Shown here: piece after piece, positions 14,347 to 21,065 of the stretch
How the letters are laid out: each line of letters starts with the position of its first letter
How positions within the stretch are numbered: the first letter of the stretch is position 1
DNA from: Candidatus Pollutiaquabacter sp.
Lineage (GTDB): Bacteria > Bacteroidota > Bacteroidia > AKYH767-A > 2013-40CM-41-45
NCBI GenBank assembly: GCA_903854075.1
Contig: CAINVI010000298.1
Location: 1 to 21,714 of the forward strand
Direction: 5' to 3'
Length of the DNA: 21,714 nucleotides
Made by a program: the position numbers and the translations under genes
The notes under the pieces: generated by a model
Seen by the model: the letters and a program-made list of their open reading frames with translations, nothing else
What the model was told of the DNA's origin: nothing
Database searches by the model: none

Positions 14347-15891
14347 ATGACGAAAATTTTACGCAATGTTTTATTGGCTGTTATGGCTCTCGGATTTTCC
14401 CAGGGAAGCTCAGCCCAGCGTTACACGACGGAAGTATTCTCTTCTGTTCAGGTTACGCCAAGTGTAGTATACGGACAAAACAAAGAAGTACTCACCGGCG
14501 CTCCGGTGATGAAGAACCTTACCATGGACGTTTATGAGCCGGCAGGTGACGCACAGGCTTCACGTCCGCTGGTGATTTATTTGCACACCGGTAGCTTTCT
14601 TCCTCCGGTAATTAATGCCAATCCAACCGGAAGTCGTTACGACAGTACGTGTGTCGAAATGTGTAAGCAATTCGCACGACGCGGATATGTTGTTGCTGCT
14701 ATGTCTTACCGTCTGGGCTGGAATCCAGTAAGTGCTGACCAGGATGTTCGCACCGGCTCGCTGCTGCAAGCGGTTTATCGCGCTATTCAGGATGCCAAGG
14801 CCTGCGTTCGCTACTTCCGTGAAGAGGCGACGATTAACGGCAATCCGTTCCGCATTGATACCAACAATATCATTCTCGGTGGACAAGGTACCGGCGGTTA
14901 TATCGCTATGGGTTATGCAACCGTGGATAATGTCGGTGAGCTTAACCTGCCAAAATTCATTTCGAATTCCAGCAATCCATCCTATGGATTTATTGCAGGT
15001 CAGTCGTATGTTATCCCGCAAATCTGGGGCGACTGGGACGGTTATGGTGGTGACACCACGGTGAACTATCCAAATAACCACGTTGGTTACAACAACCGTG
15101 TGAGTTTCGTATTTAACATGGGTGGTGCTTTGGGCGACAGCTCCTGGATGGCTCCCGGCGATGCTCCAATGGTAGCGTTCCACGTGGTTGGTGATCCATT
15201 CGCTCCGTTCGGCGATGGTCCGGTTTATGTTCCAACACAGCCACCCCAGTACGTTGTTGACGTAAGCGGAAGTGCACCGGTTGTTGCTAAAGCAAATCGC
15301 ATTGGAAATAACAGTTGCTTTAATTCGGCCGCATTCTCTGATCCGTACACGCTGCAGGCGAATACGGTCAACGGTGGAGAAGATGGTTTGTATCCTTTCT
15401 ATACTGATCCAGTGATCCAGTCCGGTCCGTGGGAATGGTATGATTCCACAGCTTTGGTGTTCTTTGCACAGGCCATCGGACAGCCGGCAGCTGCGGGAAC
15501 GCAGGCTTACCTCAACGGTTTGGCTACGAATCCTGATATGTCCAAAGCAAAAGCATTGGCCTACATCGATACGATTCAGAACTATGTTAATCCGCGTATT
15601 GTGTATTGTCTTGGCTTGAATACAGGTGTAGCTGAGTTGGAGCAACTCAATGCTGCGGTTTCTGTCTTCCCGAATCCTTCTGCCGGTGAGTTCACAGTAG
15701 ATCTTCGTGAGGTAACCGAAAAGCCTTCGTATATCCGTATTATGGATATCAACGGTCGTCTTGTCCACAATATCGAAGTCAGCGAAGCTGCTGCGTACTC
15801 GTTCCGCGGCTTGAGTCTTGCCAATGGTTTGTATGCCGTGAAAATCGGCTTCAAAGCCGGCGAGGTGACGAAAAAATTGGTCGTCAATTGA
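14347..15891 (+). CDS. T9SS-exported alpha/beta-hydrolase-fold protein, catalytic residues lost
   Basis: A 514-residue protein. The signal peptide (VLLAVMALGFSQGSSAQ) is followed by an alpha/beta-hydrolase domain of the carboxylesterase type and, from about residue 438, a T9SS type A sorting domain (VSVFPNPSAGEFTVDL, IRIMDINGRLVHNIEV, LANGLYAVKIGF, ending TKKLVVN). It is clearly paralogous to the next gene: both share TEVFSSV, RPLVIYLHTGSF versus RPLIIWAHGGSF, FARRGYVVAAMSYRLG, QAVYRAIQDAKACVRYFR and FHVVGDPFAPF. The nucleophile elbow, however, reads GGQGTGGY, putting Gly181 where the partner has Ser169. The oxyanion HGG is HTG (80-82), and no histidine lies between Asp283, the retained acid, and the sorting domain. 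A hydrolase by this mechanism is therefore not expected; a binding or structural role is likelier. The reading frame is intact and the codon choice gives no sign of decay. Confidence 0.85.
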   Translation: MTKILRNVLLAVMALGFSQGSSAQRYTTEVFSSVQVTPSVVYGQNKEVLTGAPVMKNLTMDVYEPAGDAQASRPLVIYLHTGSFLPPVINANPTGSRYDSTCVEMCKQFARRGYVVAAMSYRLGWNPVSADQDVRTGSLLQAVYRAIQDAKACVRYFREEATINGNPFRIDTNNIILGGQGTGGYIAMGYATVDNVGELNLPKFISNSSNPSYGFIAGQSYVIPQIWGDWDGYGGDTTVNYPNNHVGYNNRVSFVFNMGGALGDSSWMAPGDAPMVAFHVVGDPFAPFGDGPVYVPTQPPQYVVDVSGSAPVVAKANRIGNNSCFNSAAFSDPYTLQANTVNGGEDGLYPFYTDPVIQSGPWEWYDSTALVFFAQAIGQPAAAGTQAYLNGLATNPDMSKAKALAYIDTIQNYVNPRIVYCLGLNTGVAELEQLNAAVSVFPNPSAGEFTVDLREVTEKPSYIRIMDINGRLVHNIEVSEAAAYSFRGLSLANGLYAVKIGFKAGEVTKKLVVN

Positions 15892-15911
15892 TTTTAGATA
15901 AAACAAATGAT

Positions 15912-15944
15912 AAAAGGGTCGTCTGCGGACGGCCCTTTTTTTTT
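15912..15944 (+). terminator. Rho-independent terminator between the tandem hydrolase paralogues
   Basis: AAAAGGGTCGTC (15912-15923) pairs with GACGGCCCTTTT (15928-15939) around a TGCG loop, with a single G-T wobble. The pairing runs straight into a tract of nine Ts (15936-15944). The hairpin starts 20 bases after the stop of the first paralogue and its T-tract ends 29 bases before the ATG of the second. Confidence 0.93.
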
Positions 15945-15973
15945 GAATCAAAAAAATACAGTACTTTTTCAGC

Positions 15974-17224
15974 ATGAAAAAATTCTTCCTTACCGTTTTC
16001 TTCCTATGGGTTGCTTCGGCTTCCCTTTCCGCTCAGACTATAATCGATTGTACTTCCTCTCGCTATGACACAGAAGTATTCTCGTCCGTGAATACTTCCC
16101 CAAACAGGGTGTTCGGTTCCAACTTCAACACGTCCGGTACCTTGGTGCAATTGAGTCTGGATGTAGTTGAGCCCTCAGGAGATACTGCAGCGATGCGACC
16201 ATTGATTATCTGGGCGCACGGCGGGAGTTTTGTTACAGGAACCCGTCAGGATAATGATGTGGTGGCATTGAGCAATCGCTTTGCTAAACGCGGATATGTT
16301 TGTGCGTCGATCGATTACCGTTTAGGAATTCCCTTTCCTCCGGATCAAACCGGTGCTACGCAAGCGGTTTATCGTGCAGTGCAGGACATGAAAGCGGCTG
16401 TCCGTTACTTCCGACAGGATGCGGCTACGACCAATACGTTTAAGATTGATCCTAATCGTATTTACGTCGGCGGAAGCTCTGCTGGTGCATTCACCGCTCT
16501 TCACCTCGCGTACCTGGATGACGTTTCGGAACTTCCGGTGGAAATTGATACGGTGGCATTAGGAAACCTGGAAGGCAACAGTGGAAATCCCGGCTACCCG
16601 TCGAACGTTTCCGGTGTTATCAATTTATGTGGCGCTATTGGCAATCGTACGTGGATGCAGCCGAACGATGAGCCACTGTGCAGTATGCACGGTACTACGG
16701 ACCAGACGGTTCCTTATGCAACAGCTACCATTTTCCTTTTCAATGTCTATCCGTTGATGGTCGTTGATGGCAGCTACAGCATTAACGAATACGCGGATCA
16801 GATCGGTGTTGATAATACATTGTACACGTATTTCGGGGCAGGCCACGTTCCTTACCTCGCCAATGCAGCGTATATGGATACTACGGTTCGCTTCGTCAGC
16901 AATTTTCTGTACCAACAGTTGGGTTGCCAGCCTTCGGATCCCAATCCGCTACCGAATACATTTACTACTACTGCGGTGAATGAGTTGAATTTAACACTCC
17001 CGGTAGAGCTATTCCCTAACCCTGCATCATCATATTGTATGATTCGCAGCGATGAAGTTATTCGGGAAATACGTGTACGTGATCTCATGGGCCGGATGGT
17101 ACTGCAAACAGCAGTAGGGCGCAGCGATTTTTTCGTTAACCTCGAACAGTTTTCCGCCGGCAGCTACAGTGTAGAAGTGATCGGTGAGCAGTTGACCGGT
17201 ATCCGTAAATTAATCGTGAAATAA
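15974..17224 (+). CDS. T9SS-exported alpha/beta hydrolase (carboxylesterase-like)
   Basis: A 416-residue secreted hydrolase: signal peptide (LTVFFLWVASASLSAQ), esterase/lipase-type alpha/beta-hydrolase domain at about 25-320, and a T9SS type A sorting domain at about 342-416 (VELFPNPASSYCMI, ending GIRKLIVK). The active site looks complete: oxyanion motif HGGSF at 82-86, nucleophile Ser169 in GGSSAGAF, acid Asp243 in MHGTTDQTVPY, and His291 in GAGHVPYL. It probably cleaves an ester outside the cell; lipid, acyl-sugar and polyester substrates are all possible and not distinguishable here. It is a tandem paralogue of the preceding gene, shorter by about 100 residues and without that protein's insertions. 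The start is ATG 15974. A strong terminator upstream leaves only 29 bases for a separate promoter, so expression may depend partly on read-through. Confidence 0.88.
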   Translation: MKKFFLTVFFLWVASASLSAQTIIDCTSSRYDTEVFSSVNTSPNRVFGSNFNTSGTLVQLSLDVVEPSGDTAAMRPLIIWAHGGSFVTGTRQDNDVVALSNRFAKRGYVCASIDYRLGIPFPPDQTGATQAVYRAVQDMKAAVRYFRQDAATTNTFKIDPNRIYVGGSSAGAFTALHLAYLDDVSELPVEIDTVALGNLEGNSGNPGYPSNVSGVINLCGAIGNRTWMQPNDEPLCSMHGTTDQTVPYATATIFLFNVYPLMVVDGSYSINEYADQIGVDNTLYTYFGAGHVPYLANAAYMDTTVRFVSNFLYQQLGCQPSDPNPLPNTFTTTAVNELNLTLPVELFPNPASSYCMIRSDEVIREIRVRDLMGRMVLQTAVGRSDFFVNLEQFSAGSYSVEVIGEQLTGIRKLIVK

Positions 17225-17231
17225 TCGGCTG

Positions 17232-17253
17232 CGGTAGAAAGGATTTTTTACCG
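17232..17253 (+). terminator. Weak hairpin between convergent hydrolase and pdxA genes
   Basis: CGGTAGAAA (17232-17240) can pair with TTTTTACCG (17245-17253) around a GGAT loop, 9 pairs including one G-T. It lies in the 42-base gap between convergent stops, where a bidirectional terminator would be expected. The stem is AT-rich and no T-tract follows it on the plus strand. Confidence 0.3.
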
Positions 17254-17266
17254 GTAAGACGATGGC

Positions 17267-18340
17267 CTAGTCTCTTTCTTTCGTTTGCTTGCCGAATGCG
17301 AGCGGATTTGCGTTGATGCGGTCGTATTCTTCACGCTTCCGCAGGATATCAATGGCAAGGTAAATGGCATCACGGAGCGATGCTTCGTTCGCCGTGCCTT
17401 TTCCCGCAATATCATACGCTGTGCCGTGATCCGGTGATGTGCGGACTATTGGTAATCCTGCCGTGAAGTTGACGCCGGACGAAAAGCTGAGCGCTTTGAA
17501 TGGTGCCAGTCCCTGATCATGATACATCGCCAATACGGCATCGAATTTGGTGTATGTGCCGGAGCCAAAAAATCCGTCGGCGGCATACGGACCGTATACA
17601 AACATGCCTTCGTCAAAACATTTTTTGATGGCCGGCTGGATGATGTCTTGTTCTTCTTTGCCAATCAATCCGCCGTCGCCGGCGTGCGGATTCAATCCCA
17701 GCACGGCAATACGTGGTTTACGAACGCCAAAGTCACGCTTTAGTGATAGCGCCATTGTTTTGAGCTTGGCGATGATCTTATCGGTCGACAAGTGCGCACT
17801 CACGTCTTTTATAGGAACATGCCCGGCTACGACGGCCACTTTCAGGTTCTCGCTGACAAGAAACATCAATGGTTCCTTGACGCCGAAGTGATGCGCGAAG
17901 TATTCTGTGTGTCCTGCGAATTGAAAGTCTTTGCTTTGGATCGTACTCTTGTTGATCGGTGCAGTGACCAAAGCATCAATGGTGCCGTTTTTTAAATCAG
18001 CTACAGCCGCTTCCAAAGAGCGGTAGGCAAACTGTCCGCTTTCAGGCGTAGGCTTACCAAAATCAACTGTAACATCTTCTTCCCAACAATTCACCAGATT
18101 TGTCTTTCGTAAAATGGCTTCGCTGCTGTTCTTCACGGTTTGATACTGAAAATCATTCATGTTTAACAGCTTGCGTTGCTGTGACACCAGTTTATTGCTC
18201 GCGTAAATCAGCGGCGTGCAAAGCTGCAGCATGCGCGCATCCATGAACGTTTTCATGATCACTTCCAAACCTACGCCATTAACATCACCGCAGGTGATGC
18301 CGACTTTGATCTGTCCTTCTGTTTCGTGCTGTTGGCTCAT
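17267..18340 (-). CDS. pdxA: 4-hydroxythreonine-4-phosphate dehydrogenase
   Basis: PdxA (EC 1.1.1.262) oxidises 4-phosphohydroxy-L-threonine with NAD to 3-amino-1-hydroxyacetone 1-phosphate in the DXP-dependent pathway to pyridoxal phosphate. The 357-residue sequence starts with VGITCGDVNGVGLEVI and keeps the three metal-binding histidines: His144 in AGHTEYFAHHFG, His219 in LNPHAGDGGLIG and His274 in AMYHDQGLAPFK. The substrate and NAD region reads GVNFTAGLPIVRTSPDHGTA, then AYDIAGKGTANEASLRDAI. Length is slightly above E. coli PdxA (about 330). The ATG at 18340 gives MSQQHETEGQIKVGITCGD. pepA lies 54 bases upstream on the same strand. PLP made by this route would serve enzymes such as the kbl product, though that link is general. 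Confidence 0.95.
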   Translation of the reverse strand: MSQQHETEGQIKVGITCGDVNGVGLEVIMKTFMDARMLQLCTPLIYASNKLVSQQRKLLNMNDFQYQTVKNSSEAILRKTNLVNCWEEDVTVDFGKPTPESGQFAYRSLEAAVADLKNGTIDALVTAPINKSTIQSKDFQFAGHTEYFAHHFGVKEPLMFLVSENLKVAVVAGHVPIKDVSAHLSTDKIIAKLKTMALSLKRDFGVRKPRIAVLGLNPHAGDGGLIGKEEQDIIQPAIKKCFDEGMFVYGPYAADGFFGSGTYTKFDAVLAMYHDQGLAPFKALSFSSGVNFTAGLPIVRTSPDHGTAYDIAGKGTANEASLRDAIYLAIDILRKREEYDRINANPLAFGKQTKERD

Positions 18341-18370
18341 ACTTGATGGTTTGGCGATGTCTACTGTACT

Positions 18371-18397
18371 AAACGGTTTAGGTGTGGAAACGGTTTA
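18371..18397 (+). repeat. Pair of direct 10-bp repeats between pepA and pdxA
   Basis: AAACGGTTTA occurs at 18371-18380 and again at 18388-18397, start to start 17 bases. Each copy is nearly palindromic (AAAC, then GTTT on the other strand). The second copy overlaps the pepA stop codon. The pair lies 30-57 bases upstream of the pdxA start on the minus strand, where an operator could sit. No known regulator site is recognised. Confidence 0.5.
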
Positions 18398-19825
18398 CTT
18401 GTTCTTTAAAAACTCGAAGAGCATCCGGACACCTACACCGCTACCGTTCTTGCCGCGGTAGGAGGAAGGCGACTGTAACCAGGATGGACCTGCAATATCA
18501 AAGTGCATCCAAGGATAGTCAATATAACGGGCCAGAAATTTACCGGCTGTGATAGCGCCCGCAGTCGGTCCGCCAATATTTTTCATGTCGGCAATGTCTG
18601 ATTTGATCAGATCATCGTATTCATCCCAGAACGGAAATTCCGCCATTCGCTCATAGACATTTTCACCGGCTTCACGGATGGACGCTTTGGTTGATTCGTC
18701 GGCAGTTCCCATACAGACAATTCCGTATGGACCGATTGCTGCAGCTGCAGCGCCCGTTAGCGTTGCAAAATCGAGTACCAGTTGCGGCTTGAAACGTTTC
18801 GCATAATGAAGTGCATCGGCGAGAATAAGTCGTCCTTCTGCATCGGTGTTGAGGACTTCCACGGAATGTCCGCTCATCATCGTGATTACATCTCCCGGAG
18901 TGTAGGCGTCCTCTCCCGGACGATTATCGGTTGCAGGAATCAACGCCACCACATGCACCGGTAATTTTGCTTTTGCGACGGCATAAATAGCGCCGGCAAC
19001 AGCGGCTCCTCCTGCCATGTCACATTTCATATAATCCATGGAGTTAGCGGTTGGCTTGAGACTCAAACCACCGGTATCGTACACCACGCCTTTTCCAACC
19101 AGTACGATCGGTTTTTTATTTTTTGCAGTGCGAGGCTTGTATTCCATTACGGTAAATGTTGGCGGCTGTTGACTGCCCTGATTCACGGCAAGAAGTCCGC
19201 CCATTTTCAAGGCTTTGATACGCGCCTTCTTCATCACTTCCACCTTGATACCGGCTTGCTTACCCATTTTTGACAATTCGGCGGCAAAGACGGTTGCTGT
19301 AAGGTAGGACTGCGGTTCATTTACGAGCGTGCGGGTTTTCCAAACAGCATCAACGAGAATGTTAAGCTCATCTACTTCTTTCTTTCGGACCTCCGTACTC
19401 TGCAGTCGGATTTCTTTTACCGTATTGCCTTCTTTGCTTTTTGTCTTGTATTTAAGAAACTGGTAATTGCTCAGTGCCATGCCTTCTGCCATCGCCAGTG
19501 CCGCAGGACCATGTCCGGAGACATCGACCAGGACGAGTGACTCTTTTTTATGGCTGTTGAAGTGGGGCAACAAGGCACTGCCGGCCTTGCGGCAGGCTTC
19601 CAGTAAATCAGTGCCGGTTTTCTTTTTACTGATACGATGAACGGCAATAATTCGTCGGTATTGATTGATAATGATGTTGTTGTGATCGGCTTTCAGCTCG
19701 TGCTGGACGTAATCGGCCTCCTCTTTGGACAGTAGTCCGGTAGGCAAACCGCTCTTTTCGTCGGTTAAAAGGACCAGGGAGTCGGTCGAACGATAGGTAG
19801 GAGAAAGGCGGATGGTAGTCTGCAT
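18395..19825 (-). CDS. pepA: Leucyl aminopeptidase, M17 family
   Basis: A cytosolic two-metal aminopeptidase (EC 3.4.11.1 class) of 476 residues, usually hexameric. The N-terminal domain (about 1-160) is divergent, as is normal for M17. The C-terminal catalytic domain carries the metal and active-site residues: Lys245 and Asp250 in GKGVVYDTGGLSLKP, Asp269 in MKCDMAGGAA, and Asp328 with Glu330 in the signature NTDAEGRLILADAL. FATLTGAAAAAIG and the late GPSWLQSPSSYRGKNGSGVG block are also typical. No signal peptide is visible. One extra residue lies between Asp250 and Asp269 compared with E. coli PepA as I recall it. It is divergent from mqnC and upstream of pdxA on the same strand. Confidence 0.95.
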   Translation of the reverse strand: MQTTIRLSPTYRSTDSLVLLTDEKSGLPTGLLSKEEADYVQHELKADHNNIIINQYRRIIAVHRISKKKTGTDLLEACRKAGSALLPHFNSHKKESLVLVDVSGHGPAALAMAEGMALSNYQFLKYKTKSKEGNTVKEIRLQSTEVRKKEVDELNILVDAVWKTRTLVNEPQSYLTATVFAAELSKMGKQAGIKVEVMKKARIKALKMGGLLAVNQGSQQPPTFTVMEYKPRTAKNKKPIVLVGKGVVYDTGGLSLKPTANSMDYMKCDMAGGAAVAGAIYAVAKAKLPVHVVALIPATDNRPGEDAYTPGDVITMMSGHSVEVLNTDAEGRLILADALHYAKRFKPQLVLDFATLTGAAAAAIGPYGIVCMGTADESTKASIREAGENVYERMAEFPFWDEYDDLIKSDIADMKNIGGPTAGAITAGKFLARYIDYPWMHFDIAGPSWLQSPSSYRGKNGSGVGVRMLFEFLKNK

Positions 19826-19834
19826 AGAAGTTTG

Positions 19835-19842
19835 TAAATTTG
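19835..19842 (+). promoter_or_regulatory. Possible -7 promoter box for mqnC
   Basis: TAAATTTG matches TAnnTTTG in the divergent pepA/mqnC gap, about 90 bases before the chosen mqnC start. A -33 TTG at the usual distance is not seen. The hairpin at 19846-19872 would fall at or just after the transcript start. Confidence 0.3.
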
Positions 19843-19845
19843 AGA

Positions 19846-19872
19846 GGCGGAAAATTACTCATTTTTTCCGCC
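19846..19872 (+). repeat. 9-bp inverted repeat in the pepA/mqnC divergent gap
   Basis: GGCGGAAAA (19846-19854) is the exact reverse complement of TTTTCCGCC (19864-19872), with a 9-base AT-rich spacer. It sits in the only region where both divergent genes can have promoters, so it could be an operator or a leader hairpin of mqnC. No T-tract follows the plus-strand stem. Confidence 0.5.
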
Positions 19873-19932
19873 CAAATGCATGAAACTACCCCGGCATTCA
19901 ATTGTTGTTGGTTAGAAATGCACGACTTTACG

Positions 19933-21057
19933 ATGAACGCAGACCTTCTTTTCAAAAAAGCGCTTGATTTCGGGTTTTTAACCGCTGAAGAAGGCCAATT
20001 TCTTTTTCAGCACGCGTCAACCGCAGAGCTTATGGCGGTAGCCCATGAAATGCGAATGAAGCTTCATCCGGAGCGCATTGTCACGTGGATTATTGATCGC
20101 AATGTCAATACGACGAATGTCTGTATCGCTAACTGCAAATTCTGCAATTTCTACCGTATTCCCGGACATGCAGAATCCTATATCACCACGATTGATCAGT
20201 ACCGTCAAAAAATAGAGGAGACGTTTCGTTATGGCGGTGAACAGCTGTTGCTTCAAGGTGGCCATCATCCCGAACTGGGCTTGACATTTTATGCCGACCT
20301 CTTCCGGCAGCTCAAACAACTTTATCCCAAGCTGAAATTACATTCGCTCGGACCGCCGGAGATTGCTCATATCGCCAAACTCGAAGGAATTTCCCATACA
20401 GCCGTACTTCATTCGTTGATGGAAGCCGGTTTGGATTCATTGCCCGGCGCCGGCGCCGAGATTCTAAGCGATCGTGTGCGACGTCTGATCTCGAAAGGCA
20501 AATGTTCCGGTCGCGAATGGCTAGACGTGATGCGTGCGGCTCATCAGCTTCACCTGACCACATCTGCCACGATGATGTTCGGCCATATAGAAACGCTGGA
20601 GGAGCGTTTCCAGCACCTGGTAGCGCTTCGCGAAGTCCAAAGTGAGAAGCCGGTTTCCGCGAAAGGATTTGTGTCGTTCATTCCCTGGCCGTTTCAGGAT
20701 GAAGGCACGTTGCTGACGCGCGTTAAAGGCGTTCATAATACGACGACCGGCGAAGAATATATCCGTATGCTCGCTATCAGCCGGATCATGTTGCCGAACA
20801 TCCCGAATATCCAGGCCAGCTGGTTGACGGTTGGCAAAGAAATTGCACAGGTCTGCTTGCATGGTGGCGCGAATGATTTCGGCTCCATCATGATTGAAGA
20901 AAATGTGGTTTCTGTCGCCGGCGCGCCACATCGGTTTACCTCCGATGGTATCCAACAAGCAATTCGTGAAGCCGGTTTTGAGCCGCGTTTGCGCAATCAA
21001 CAGTTCGAATACCGCGAGATGCCGGAAATCATGGAACAACAAGTCATCAATTATTAA
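19933..21057 (+). CDS. mqnC: Cyclic dehypoxanthinyl futalosine synthase (radical SAM)
   Basis: MqnC (EC 1.21.98.1) is a radical SAM enzyme that cyclises dehypoxanthine futalosine in the futalosine route to menaquinone. The [4Fe-4S] motif is Cys64-x3-Cys68-x2-Cys71 in NVCIANCKFCNFYRIPGH. Family blocks include TWIIDRNVNTTN, YGGEQLLLQGGHHPELGL, DSLPGAGAEILSDRVR, MMFGHIETLEER, FIPWPFQDEGT and GANDFGSIMIEENVV. GHHPELGL and the cyclase-type GANDFGSIMIEENVV distinguish it from MqnE and from CofG/CofH. The ATG at 19933 gives 374 residues and the usual start (MNADLLFKKALDFGFL). ATGs at 19876 and 19918 are in frame but would add an unconserved leader, part of it Cys/Trp-rich. Other mqn genes are not in the window. 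The next gene starts 8 bases after its stop. Confidence 0.93.
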   Translation: MNADLLFKKALDFGFLTAEEGQFLFQHASTAELMAVAHEMRMKLHPERIVTWIIDRNVNTTNVCIANCKFCNFYRIPGHAESYITTIDQYRQKIEETFRYGGEQLLLQGGHHPELGLTFYADLFRQLKQLYPKLKLHSLGPPEIAHIAKLEGISHTAVLHSLMEAGLDSLPGAGAEILSDRVRRLISKGKCSGREWLDVMRAAHQLHLTTSATMMFGHIETLEERFQHLVALREVQSEKPVSAKGFVSFIPWPFQDEGTLLTRVKGVHNTTTGEEYIRMLAISRIMLPNIPNIQASWLTVGKEIAQVCLHGGANDFGSIMIEENVVSVAGAPHRFTSDGIQQAIREAGFEPRLRNQQFEYREMPEIMEQQVINY

Positions 21058-21065
21058 CTTGCACG

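Noticed and set aside
14347..15891. Calling the first hydrolase paralogue a pseudogene
   Set aside because: The reading frame is intact from signal peptide to sorting domain, and the changes are restricted substitutions at catalytic positions, which fits a pseudoenzyme rather than a decaying gene.
14560..15975. Minus-strand open frame of 471 codons antisense to the degenerate hydrolase gene
   Set aside because: Its translation is low-complexity and basic without recognisable motifs, its 5' end is the terminator sequence, and the plus-strand gene has a signal peptide, a fold and a sorting domain. The open frame is explained by codon choice on the plus strand.
20521..21042. Minus-strand open frame of 173 codons inside mqnC
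   Set aside because: It is wholly antisense to the conserved radical SAM coding region and has no motif of its own.
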